64,000 nucleotides of DNA from Exiguobacterium sp. 9-2 (GTDB taxonomy: Bacteria; Bacillota; Bacilli; Exiguobacteriales; Exiguobacteriaceae). A program made the position numbers and the translations under genes. Positions 41,222 to 49,110 of the stretch are shown one piece after another. The notes under the pieces were generated by a model. That model ran no database searches and was not told the DNA's origin. It saw only the letters and a program-made list of their open reading frames with translations. Location: assembly GCF_036287235.1 (NCBI RefSeq), contig NZ_CP142850.1:336001-400000 (forward strand), in the 5' to 3' direction. Every line of letters starts with the position of its first letter. Positions within the stretch are counted from its first letter, which is position 1.

Positions 41222-41926
41222 ATGAAACGAATTCAAATTGCGGATTTTGATCGACGCATGCCATCGATTGAATTGGTCGAAAAGGATGATCACTATGAAG
41301 CGATGCTTGTACCGAGTTATGACCATACGTATCCTTCGACACAAATCCGGACGATCCGCTTAGCGGATATCTCCGTCAATCTGTTTGTCACCCCGGAAGA
41401 AACACTACTTGTTTCTGCGCTTTTTCATAAACCGGTTCAAGTGACGGATATCGTTTCCTGGATGCAGTTGTATACGATTAGTTTTGCCCAGTCGGATGAG
41501 ACTGGTTATTTCGTCGAACAAGCGGATGAAATTTTAGAAGTCGTCTTGTATCAGAAACATCCGATCGTCATCGCGACACGTGGTCAAGATCGATTGTATT
41601 ACGATACGACGGGAGCAATCGAGGTCCGGCGGGCGACGAATGAATCGGTCGGCGAGCGTCCCTTGCTTTATTTGAACGGGGAAGCCTGGTATGGTGTCCC
41701 GCGCTTGTCGTTCAATCGAATGAAGGATGAGCTGCACGTCAATGGAACGTTTTTATATGCGGACTATATGGACGCACACCATGGAAAAATCGGTTTCTTT
41801 CGCGAGAATGATCCCTCTCTACCAATCGTTTTGCTCGTCGGTCAGGCAATCGTTGAGATCGAACTGACCGAGAATCCGGATGGTTCACGCGTCCTGATTT
41901 TAGAACAACCATATGACGAAGCATGA
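41222..41926 (+). CDS. hypothetical protein, 234 residues
   Basis: A soluble, beta-rich, acidic protein with no signal, membrane segment or recognised motif (PSYDHTYPSTQIRTIRL near the start, RVLILEQPYDEA at the end). The ATG at 41222 with GAGAGGAG is preferred to the frame opening at 41111, which would lie in the terminator before it. It is single, between two terminators. Codon use looks native. No function proposed. Confidence 0.7.
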   Translation: MKRIQIADFDRRMPSIELVEKDDHYEAMLVPSYDHTYPSTQIRTIRLADISVNLFVTPEETLLVSALFHKPVQVTDIVSWMQLYTISFAQSDETGYFVEQADEILEVVLYQKHPIVIATRGQDRLYYDTTGAIEVRRATNESVGERPLLYLNGEAWYGVPRLSFNRMKDELHVNGTFLYADYMDAHHGKIGFFRENDPSLPIVLLVGQAIVEIELTENPDGSRVLILEQPYDEA

Positions 41927-41934
41927 AAGTGCAC

Positions 41935-41963
41935 AAAAACCGTTCAGCAGATGAACGGTTTTT
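41935..41963 (+). terminator. terminator of the 41222 gene
   Basis: CCGTTCA-GCAGA-TGAACGG with A and T runs. It excludes the long upstream frame as a start for the ROK gene. Confidence 0.92.
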
Positions 41964-42036
41964 AAGTGAGACCGTGAAATCCCTTACAAAATATGCGAAG
42001 ATAGTAAAGAGACAGACCAAAGGGGTTGATGGGGAC

Positions 42037-43197
42037 ATGGCGAAAGAAACACCGCGTAATTCTAAATGGATGCGTTCCTATAATCGGGCACTCGTCTTGC
42101 GACTGATTCGGATGCATCAACCGATTTCGCGGGTTGAGTTAGCACAACGGACGAACTTAACGAAGCCGACGGTATCGAACATCGTCAGTGAATTGATTGC
42201 AGAACAACTCGTGACGGAGCGAGAGCTTGGGATATCAAATGGGGGACGAAAACCGATCATGCTCGAACTCGTCGCAACAGAGCAATACGTCATCGGCATC
42301 GATGCGACAAGTCACCAATTCATCGGAGTCGTCGCGGATTTAAGTGGTAATACGATTCATGAGTCCGAAGCCGTGGGACGTTTTGAGACGAATGAAGAAT
42401 TGATTGAAGCGATTGGTCGATTATGCGAGACCTTGATTGCACAGACACAAGGACGGGGAACGATTCACGGTATCGGGATCTCCGTCCACGGGATGGTCAA
42501 TCCGGAGACAGGTGTCATCTTGTTTGCACCACGTTTCCACCTGCATGACGTTGAGTTGAAGGTACAACTTGAAGCACGCTTTGACTATCCTGTCTTCATC
42601 GAAAACGATGTTCGAGCACTCGCTTCGTTTGAGCTATTATTCGGTGAAGGTGTTGGGGTCGAACAATTCTTTTATCTCTATGCCGGGGAAGGCATCGGGG
42701 GTGCTTATGTGCTCGATGGACAGCTTGTCGACGGACAACATCATATTACGGGAGAGGTCGGACATATGCGTCTTGATCTCGATGGACCGATTTGTTCGTG
42801 TGGGAACAGAGGATGCCTAGAAGCATTAGCAGGCGAAAAAGCATTGTTACGGGATTATGCTGTCGTGGATCCGCAAGTCATGACGATTGCTGATTTGCGC
42901 AAACGGTTAAACGAACGCGATGAACAAGCAGTTCGTACATATGAACGGGCGGGGGAATATATCGGAATCGGTGTCTTGAATACGATTCATCTCCTGAATC
43001 CACGCCGGATTTTACTTGGGGGACCGATGTTTGAGCTCGCACCCACGATCGTTGATCAAATCAAGGAACGGGTCGAGCACACGGCGTTGACCGCTGCTTC
43101 ACGTGAAACCGATGTCAAGATGGTTCCGTGGGGTGAAAAACAAGGAGCACTCAGTGCGGCTGCCCTTGCGACAAATAGTTTATTTCAAACGATTTAA
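42037..43197 (+). CDS. ROK-family transcriptional regulator (XylR/NagC type)
   Basis: 386 residues: an N-terminal helix-turn-helix (about 20-65: RLIRMHQPISRVELAQRTNLTKPTVSNIV) and a ROK sugar-binding domain with the zinc motif CSCGNRGCLEA (Cys253, Cys255, Cys260). These repressors bind a sugar rather than phosphorylate it. The gene stands just before the galactoside operon, whose promoter carries a 25-bp TTAG...CTAA dyad like XylR operators, so it is inferred to repress that operon. ATG at 42037; AAAGGGG lies 11 nt upstream. Confidence 0.9.
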   Translation: MAKETPRNSKWMRSYNRALVLRLIRMHQPISRVELAQRTNLTKPTVSNIVSELIAEQLVTERELGISNGGRKPIMLELVATEQYVIGIDATSHQFIGVVADLSGNTIHESEAVGRFETNEELIEAIGRLCETLIAQTQGRGTIHGIGISVHGMVNPETGVILFAPRFHLHDVELKVQLEARFDYPVFIENDVRALASFELLFGEGVGVEQFFYLYAGEGIGGAYVLDGQLVDGQHHITGEVGHMRLDLDGPICSCGNRGCLEALAGEKALLRDYAVVDPQVMTIADLRKRLNERDEQAVRTYERAGEYIGIGVLNTIHLLNPRRILLGGPMFELAPTIVDQIKERVEHTALTAASRETDVKMVPWGEKQGALSAAALATNSLFQTI

Positions 43198-43199
43198 TG

Positions 43200-43248
43200 A
43201 ACCGATTCCGTGTCTTGCAAACTAGCAAGACACGGAATCGGTTTTGTT
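43200..43248 (+). terminator. terminator of the ROK regulator gene
   Basis: A perfect 19-bp stem (43200-43218 with 43225-43243), 6-nt loop, TTGTT tail. Confidence 0.92.
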
Positions 43249-43266
43249 ATTCAACAAATAATTTAT

Positions 43267-43280
43267 TGAAACCGTTTACA
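43267..43280. promoter_or_regulatory. CcpA cre box of the galactoside operon
   Basis: TGAAACCGTTTACA fits the cre consensus at all positions and overlaps the -35 hexamer, so CcpA binding would exclude RNA polymerase. Confidence 0.75.
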
Positions 43281-43304
43281 AGTTAAAAACCAATGTGCTA
43301 TAGT
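43276..43304 (+). promoter_or_regulatory. promoter of the galactoside operon
   Basis: TTACAA (43276-43281), 17-bp spacer, TATAGT (43299-43304). Flanked by the cre box on the left and the ROK-type dyad on the right. Confidence 0.75.
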
Positions 43305-43314
43305 CGATATAAAG

Positions 43315-43339
43315 TTAGATAATAAATTTAATTTACTAA
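43315..43339. promoter_or_regulatory. candidate ROK (XylR-like) operator
   Basis: A 25-bp imperfect dyad beginning TTAGATAAT and ending ATTTACTAA; both half-sites read TTAG then A/T-rich inward, the same length and edges as the B. subtilis xyl operator. It covers the expected transcription start. Confidence 0.6.
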
Positions 43340-43419
43340 GTTCATGGTCAACTAAGTGGAGGTGGATGCAGGTTAGCAGGGGCTAATCAAGCTGAAGCAG
43401 GAAAGGGAGGCATCGCGCA

Positions 43420-43902
43420 ATGGAACCACACGATCCATGGGTTTCGTACCGTGAAGCTTTCGGGCGTTACGGAGCAATCCGCGGTTTTTATTTTCATCGG
43501 TCAACGCAACAGATGACAGAACAGGGTCCAGGCGATGTCCCGACAGACGAGCAGGATATCGTGCTCGTCCGACCACGACGTGACGGTGTGTTTCAATTCC
43601 GGATGTCATCGGTACAAGGGGTCCTGACGATCCGTTCATCCGAGCTACACATTCGAAAAAATGAGAGCGGATACATTGAATTACGCGCACTCATGCAACA
43701 CATGCGCTCTGCCGGTTGTTTGACGCTGGGTGGAGAGTTATATCTCTTCGTCCGACCGGACGTCGATACGCTGGCATACCGTCTTCGATTGATCGCCCGT
43801 GTATTGATTCAGCTACAGGGAATGCCGATTCAGACGAAGGTGATCGAAGAATGGTGCCGACAGGCACTAATCGAAGGGGAACACGCTAGACGATACGCTT
43901 GA
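43420..43902 (+). CDS. unknown protein leading the galactoside operon
   Basis: 160 residues, soluble, with no signal peptide or membrane helix and no domain that I recognise. Notable parts are WVSYREAFGRYGAIRGFYF at the start, a central beta-rich stretch (GVLTIRSSELHIRKNESG) and a helical C-terminus (LIARVLIQLQGMPIQTKVIEEW). It is the first cistron after the cre/ROK-controlled promoter, 29 bases before the sugar-binding protein gene, so it is coexpressed with galactoside uptake. ATG at 43420 with AAAGGGAGG. Regulatory or accessory role possible, not shown. Confidence 0.72.
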   Translation: MEPHDPWVSYREAFGRYGAIRGFYFHRSTQQMTEQGPGDVPTDEQDIVLVRPRRDGVFQFRMSSVQGVLTIRSSELHIRKNESGYIELRALMQHMRSAGCLTLGGELYLFVRPDVDTLAYRLRLIARVLIQLQGMPIQTKVIEEWCRQALIEGEHARRYA

Positions 43903-43931
43903 CTACTTACACATAAAAGGGGAGCTCTTAC

Positions 43932-45242
43932 ATGAAATTCAAAAAAACGAAACTCGTTGCTGCAGCATCAGTCCTAACATTATCCGCATTCCTCGCCGCT
44001 TGTGGTGGCGAAGACGAGCAACAAACGAAAACAAAAGACGGTAAGACGATCGTCACATGGTGGGGCTGGGCACCGCAACCAGAAGCGGGGAAAACTGTCG
44101 TTGATGCTTTCAATAAATCACAAGATAAATACGTCGTTCAATTCAAACGATACAGTGAAGACTACGAAAAACAATTACAGGTCGCGATGCTGTCAGGTAA
44201 AGGTCCAGACATCATCGGTCTGAAAGAACCGATGATTCAGCAGTACAAGGATCGCGTCGTACCGGTCGATTCGTACATGGATAAAGCAGCAGGTAAAGGC
44301 TGGAAAGATAAGTTCGTCGAGCTTGGAATCGAACAAACAACGATTGACGGCAAACAATATGCAGTTCCAATTGGTTTCACAGGTCAAGCGTACTTGATGT
44401 ACAACAAGACGATGCTTGATAAATACGGTGTGACACCACCGAAGAACTACAAAGAAACAGTCAGCGCAGTCAAGAAGATTAAAGACTCAGGCGATAAAGT
44501 CATCCCACTCATGCTCGGAGCAAAAGATGCATGGATTGACATCGATGTCTACAACGTCCTCAGCCACCAGGTCGCACCAGGTTACATTCAAAAAGTCCTC
44601 TCGGGTCAAGCAAAATGGACAGACGACGAAATGGTTAAAACAGCACAAGTCTGGCAAGATCTCTTCAAAGATAAAGTTTTCCAAGAAGGAGCGCTTGGTC
44701 TAGCGACATACAATGACGGGATGAACCAATTCTTTGATAAAAAAGCAGCGATGTGGGTCATCGGTTCATGGGAAGCACACTCGATGACAACAGCTGAGAA
44801 AAAAGACAAATGGAAAATCAAAGATGAACTCGGATTCGTTCCACTCCCGAACTTAGTAGGTGGAACAGAGCAACCGGTCATCGCATCGATCGATATGGCA
44901 CTTGGTGTCAATAAAGAGTCGAAACAACAAGAAGGTGCAGCAGAGTTCATCGCCTTCATGAGTCAAGGAAAAGGACAAGAAGTCTACATGGGTGAGTTTG
45001 AAATGGCACCTGGTATCAAGGATGTCAAAGTCGATTCAGACGCTGCCTTCACATCTGAAGGCGAAAAAGAATCGTACAAGATGTTAAACGACACATTAGC
45101 AAAAGCGGTTGCTAGCCGTGGTATCCGAGATACGAAATTAAACGATATCCTCGGTAAGGAACTTCAAAACATCGCGACAGGACAAGATCCGAAAGAATCA
45201 TTACAACGCGTTCAAGACGCAGCGGATCAATCAGCGAAATAA
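43932..45242 (+). CDS. ABC transporter sugar-binding lipoprotein (galactoside module)
   Basis: 436 residues of the family-1 extracellular solute-binding proteins. Lipobox LAAC with Cys24, then a charged linker and mature domain from KTIVTWWGWAPQPE. Given the GH42 and GH36 enzymes in the operon, likely ligands are alpha- or beta-galactosides such as raffinose-type sugars or galactobiose. ATG at 43932 with AAGGGGAG. A stem-loop after the stop probably raises its level over the permeases. Only distantly like the other binding protein at 3057. Confidence 0.92.
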   Translation: MKFKKTKLVAAASVLTLSAFLAACGGEDEQQTKTKDGKTIVTWWGWAPQPEAGKTVVDAFNKSQDKYVVQFKRYSEDYEKQLQVAMLSGKGPDIIGLKEPMIQQYKDRVVPVDSYMDKAAGKGWKDKFVELGIEQTTIDGKQYAVPIGFTGQAYLMYNKTMLDKYGVTPPKNYKETVSAVKKIKDSGDKVIPLMLGAKDAWIDIDVYNVLSHQVAPGYIQKVLSGQAKWTDDEMVKTAQVWQDLFKDKVFQEGALGLATYNDGMNQFFDKKAAMWVIGSWEAHSMTTAEKKDKWKIKDELGFVPLPNLVGGTEQPVIASIDMALGVNKESKQQEGAAEFIAFMSQGKGQEVYMGEFEMAPGIKDVKVDSDAAFTSEGEKESYKMLNDTLAKAVASRGIRDTKLNDILGKELQNIATGQDPKESLQRVQDAADQSAK

Positions 45243-45253
45243 GACTCGACAGT

Positions 45254-45290
45254 GAAGTGGTACGCCTGCGTGCCACTTCCTGATTTTTGG
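45254..45290 (+). terminator. stem-loop between binding protein and permease genes
   Basis: A 12-bp stem with one G-U pair (45254-45265 with 45268-45279) and CTGATTTTT after it; the 2-nt gap means some inner pairs open as loop. Likely partial termination or mRNA protection. Confidence 0.65.
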
Positions 45291-45314
45291 ACTTGAGGAA
45301 AGTGGGGAATCGAT

Positions 45315-46277
45315 ATGCAGACAGAGCGACAGGAATTGCCGATTAAACCAAAAGCAGAACCGCTCCAGCCGGTGGCGACACGCCCGCCCGCACCGAAGAA
45401 GAAAAAGAACATGAAGCGAAACATGGTCGGATGGGCCTTCGTTGCTCCGATCGTCTTGTTCGTCGTCAGCTTCATCTATTATGGGATTTTCTATAATGCC
45501 TATAACTCATTCTTCTCGTGGGACGGGATTTCGTTTGACAAAGTATTCGTCGGACTCGACAACTATGCTGAGATGTTCCAAGATCCGGACTTCTATCTCT
45601 CGCTGAAGAACACATTCATCTTCACGATTTTGACCGTTTCGATTCAAGCTGGTATCGGTCTCGTCTTGGCGTACTTCCTGCATACACCGGGACCATTGCG
45701 GACGGCGATGAAGTCGGTCTTCTTCTTCCCGGTCGTCTTGAGTCCTGTCGTACTCGGTGCGGCATTCTCACAAATTTATGATTTCCAGTTTGGTTACATC
45801 AATGAGTTCCTCCGTGCGATTGGTCTCGGTAGCCTCGAGCAGAACTGGCTTGGTGATCCGGACATCGCGCTTTATTCCGTCATTGCGATCAACATCTTCC
45901 AGTGGACGGGTTCTTCGATGGTCATGTACTACATGGCAATGTTGACGATTGAGAAGGAAATCTTCGAAGCAGCAAAAATCGATGGAGCTGGATTCTTCCG
46001 GACACTGTGGAGCATCGTCTTCCCGAACTTGAAAGGAACGACGTTCACTCTGTCGATTCTCGGAGTTATCGGTGGTCTGAAGACGTTTGACTTAGTCTGG
46101 ATCACGACAGCTGGTGGACCAGGATCGTCGACGGAGTTCATTTCGACATACCTATTCCGAAAATCGATGTTGCAACAGGAAGTTGGTTTCTCGAGTGCTG
46201 TTGCCATCATCCTACTGACGATCGCCTTGCTGATCACGTACTTCCAATTGCGTGTACAAAAGAAAATGGATAACTAA
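45315..46277 (+). CDS. ABC sugar transporter permease, MalF-like
   Basis: 320 residues. About 36 N-terminal residues are Pro/Lys-rich and cytoplasmic; six helices follow, with the EAA loop reading EAAKIDGAGFFRTLWSIVFP (from about residue 216). A TTAGGPGSSTEF stretch near the end is typical for MalF/LacF types. ATG at 45315 with GGAAAGTGGGG upstream. Works with the next gene as the membrane channel of the galactoside importer. Confidence 0.92.
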   Translation: MQTERQELPIKPKAEPLQPVATRPPAPKKKKNMKRNMVGWAFVAPIVLFVVSFIYYGIFYNAYNSFFSWDGISFDKVFVGLDNYAEMFQDPDFYLSLKNTFIFTILTVSIQAGIGLVLAYFLHTPGPLRTAMKSVFFFPVVLSPVVLGAAFSQIYDFQFGYINEFLRAIGLGSLEQNWLGDPDIALYSVIAINIFQWTGSSMVMYYMAMLTIEKEIFEAAKIDGAGFFRTLWSIVFPNLKGTTFTLSILGVIGGLKTFDLVWITTAGGPGSSTEFISTYLFRKSMLQQEVGFSSAVAIILLTIALLITYFQLRVQKKMDN

Positions 46278-46290
46278 GGAGGAACGACCC

Positions 46291-47076
46291 ATGGATGTAG
46301 AATCTAAAAAAAGCCGCTGGATGATTAACCTCGTATTGGCGCTTGCGTCAATCGTCTGGTTATTCCCAATTTTCGTCATGTTCAAAGAGAGTCTTCGCGT
46401 CAATGGATTCGATAACTATATTGCGACATTGCAAAACCCGAACTTCCCGACATTCGTCTTCAACAGTTTCTTTGTCGCTTTCTTCATGATCATCATCTCG
46501 ATCACGATTTTGGCGTTCGCAGCGTTCGCTTTCTCGAAGCTTGAGTTTGCTGGAAAACGTCTTTTGTTCAACATGGTCCTTGCTGGACTCATGTTACCGG
46601 TCGCTTCGATGATCGTACCCTTGTTCTTCACGCTTCGTTCATTTGACGGGCTGAACAACCACTGGGGACTGATCGGAGCGGAAGTTGCCTTCTTCTTACC
46701 ATTCGGTCTGATGCTTATCAAAGGATACTTTGATGAATTGCCAAACGAATTGATGGAAGCAGCGTATATCGATGGTGCGACGATTCTTGAAGTCTTCTTC
46801 AAAGTCATGCTACCGCTCGCAAAACCAGCGCTCGCAACAGCTTTAATCTATGCGTTCCTTAACTCATGGAACGAGTACTTGATGGTTCTTACGTTCATGA
46901 CCGACCCTGCTTATCAGACAGTCACGATGGCACCAAGTTTCTTCAAGGATGCGCTTGGCGGGGACCCAGGGAAAATCTACGCTTCACTTGTTTTGATCAG
47001 TTTACCGACGATGATCTTCTATATCTTCTTCCAACGTTTCTTCCAAAAAGGGATGACGGCGGGTGCAGTAAAATAA
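46291..47076 (+). CDS. ABC sugar transporter permease, MalG-like
   Basis: 261 residues, six helices, EAA loop EAAYIDGATILEVFFKVMLP (from about residue 157) and C-terminal FFQKGMTAGAVK, the standard end of this family. The ATG at 46291 has AAGGAGG 8 nt upstream; the frame opening at 46252 overlaps the previous gene and is rejected. No ATPase gene follows; the next gene is the GH42 enzyme. Confidence 0.92.
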   Translation: MDVESKKSRWMINLVLALASIVWLFPIFVMFKESLRVNGFDNYIATLQNPNFPTFVFNSFFVAFFMIIISITILAFAAFAFSKLEFAGKRLLFNMVLAGLMLPVASMIVPLFFTLRSFDGLNNHWGLIGAEVAFFLPFGLMLIKGYFDELPNELMEAAYIDGATILEVFFKVMLPLAKPALATALIYAFLNSWNEYLMVLTFMTDPAYQTVTMAPSFFKDALGGDPGKIYASLVLISLPTMIFYIFFQRFFQKGMTAGAVK

Positions 47077-47101
47077 TTGTTTTTGCGTAAGGGGGAGCAC
47101 A

Positions 47102-49096
47102 ATGTATTTAGGAGTCGATTATTATCCAGAACAAACACCACGAGCACTATGGGAGGAAGACTTCCGACTGATGAAGGAACTTGGTGTCAACGTCGTTCGT
47201 CTCGCAGAATTCGCTTGGTCGATGATGGAGCCGGAAGAAGGCGTCTATGACTTTAGCTTTTGGGATGACGTCATCGAACGTTTGAGTGCGGAAGGATTCG
47301 ATATCGTACTCGGGACACCAACCGCGACACCACCTGCGTGGTTGTGTACGAAGTATCCAGAAATCTTACCGGTCGATGAGAACGGTGTGACGATCAGCTT
47401 TGGTGCTCGTCGCCATTATACGGTCCACAGCGAAACGTACCAACGACTATCCGTCAAGATCACGGAAGAGATGGCGAAACGATACGGTCAACATCCTCGT
47501 GTTATCGGGTGGCAAACGGATAATGAATATGGGCATGAGAAATCGGATCGTTCTTACGGTGCTGTCGACCGCGCTGCTTTTCAGCGCTGGTTAAAGAACC
47601 GTTACGGAACGCTTGATGCTTTGAACGAAGCATGGGGAACCGTCTTCTGGAGTCAGACGTACACGGCGTGGGATCAAATCCCGGTACCGCGTAAAGTCTA
47701 TCAGGAACATAACCCATCCCTGCTCGTCGACTTCGATCGTTTTTGTGCCGACGGCTATACGTACTACAACAAATTACAAGTCGATGTCTTACGTCGCTAC
47801 ATCCCAGAGAACGTCTTCATCACGCACAACCTCGTCTACAGTGACATGGCGGTCAATCAACAGCAAATGGCGCAAGATCTCGATTACGTCGCGTTCGATA
47901 ACTACCCGGTCTGGGGTGGACTACCGGAGCCGAACCGGTTCGAGAAGATGGCAAGCGATCATGATCTTTGCCGCTCTTCGAAGCAAGGAAAAGGCTTCTG
48001 GGTCATGGAACAGTTGAGTGGCGCACAAGGCTGGAGTAAAATCGGTTACTTGCCACGACCAGGGCATATTCGTCTCTGGACGTATCAAGCAGTCGCGCGG
48101 GGAGCAGAAGCGATCGTCTACTTCCGATTCCGGGCTGCTCATTTTGGAACAGAGGAGTTCTGTCACGGCATCATCGATCATGATGGAAAACCGAAACGGA
48201 AATTCGAAGAAGTCAAACAGATCATGACGGAACTGAATACGTATGGCGATGAGATTAACGCGAGCCGTTACGACGCGAAGGTTGGTGTCTATTTCGATCA
48301 AGAAAACGTCTGGGCGTGGACGCATCAGCCGCACAGTGATGCGTTTGATTTTCGGACGGAGTTCGTCCGCTTCTATGGCGGAGCGGTTCGTCAACAAGTC
48401 GCAACCGACATCGTCTTCCCAGGTGATGATTTATCTCGTTATAAACTGATCATCGTTCCACTCTATTTCTTGACGAATCCTACGTTCGATGACGCCTTGA
48501 TTGCGTACATGGAACAAGGCGGTCACGTCATCTTCACGTACCGGACAGGTGTCAAAGATGCACAAAATCATGTCGTACCGACGACGTTACCGGGTAAATT
48601 CGCACCGTATGCGGGTATTGAAATCGACGAATATGAGTCACTTCAATCCGTTCAGCAACATCAGGTGGCAGGTATCGGCGAGATGTCAGGACAATCCTCA
48701 ACAGCGCGCCTCTGGTGTGACTTGATCACACCAACGACAGCAGAGACGCTTGCTGTCTATGAAGATACGTTCTACGAGGGTGTAGCGGCTGTGACGCGCA
48801 ATGCCTATAAAGGAATGATTACCTACATCGGCTCATCGATTGATGATGCGATGATTGATACAATTTACCGTCAAGCGTTCACAGAGGCTGGCATCGAGAT
48901 GATCGATGCTCCGGATCAAGTTGAAATCATTCGTCGTCACGGCGAACAACGCGATTTCCTCTTCTTGATGAATCATGACACGAAAGAAGCACGGGACGTC
49001 ACGCTCGACGGAACATACCAAGCATTGACAAAGGAAAAGACATATCGTGGAACGGTCCGACTCGCACCACTCGAGACACTGATTCTGACGACGTAA
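47102..49096 (+). CDS. GH42 beta-galactosidase
   Basis: 664 residues, normal for GH42. It opens YLGVDYYPEQTPRALWEEDFRLMKELGVNVVRLAEFAWS, a hallmark of the family. Acid/base Glu142 in WQTDNEYG and nucleophile Glu303 in WVMEQLSG. The barrel is followed by a trimerisation domain (about 390-590) and a small beta domain. Cytoplasmic (no signal), so it acts on imported beta-galactosides. ATG at 47102 with AAGGGGGAG. Next gene, the GH36 enzyme, is 14 bases downstream. Confidence 0.95.
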   Translation: MYLGVDYYPEQTPRALWEEDFRLMKELGVNVVRLAEFAWSMMEPEEGVYDFSFWDDVIERLSAEGFDIVLGTPTATPPAWLCTKYPEILPVDENGVTISFGARRHYTVHSETYQRLSVKITEEMAKRYGQHPRVIGWQTDNEYGHEKSDRSYGAVDRAAFQRWLKNRYGTLDALNEAWGTVFWSQTYTAWDQIPVPRKVYQEHNPSLLVDFDRFCADGYTYYNKLQVDVLRRYIPENVFITHNLVYSDMAVNQQQMAQDLDYVAFDNYPVWGGLPEPNRFEKMASDHDLCRSSKQGKGFWVMEQLSGAQGWSKIGYLPRPGHIRLWTYQAVARGAEAIVYFRFRAAHFGTEEFCHGIIDHDGKPKRKFEEVKQIMTELNTYGDEINASRYDAKVGVYFDQENVWAWTHQPHSDAFDFRTEFVRFYGGAVRQQVATDIVFPGDDLSRYKLIIVPLYFLTNPTFDDALIAYMEQGGHVIFTYRTGVKDAQNHVVPTTLPGKFAPYAGIEIDEYESLQSVQQHQVAGIGEMSGQSSTARLWCDLITPTTAETLAVYEDTFYEGVAAVTRNAYKGMITYIGSSIDDAMIDTIYRQAFTEAGIEMIDAPDQVEIIRRHGEQRDFLFLMNHDTKEARDVTLDGTYQALTKEKTYRGTVRLAPLETLILTT

Positions 49097-49110
49097 GGAG
49101 GAAGAGAACC

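Noticed and set aside
41923-42036. N-terminal extension of the ROK regulator back to the ATG at 41923.
   Set aside because: It runs through a perfect terminator hairpin and adds residues not seen in the family; the ATG at 42037 is the better start.
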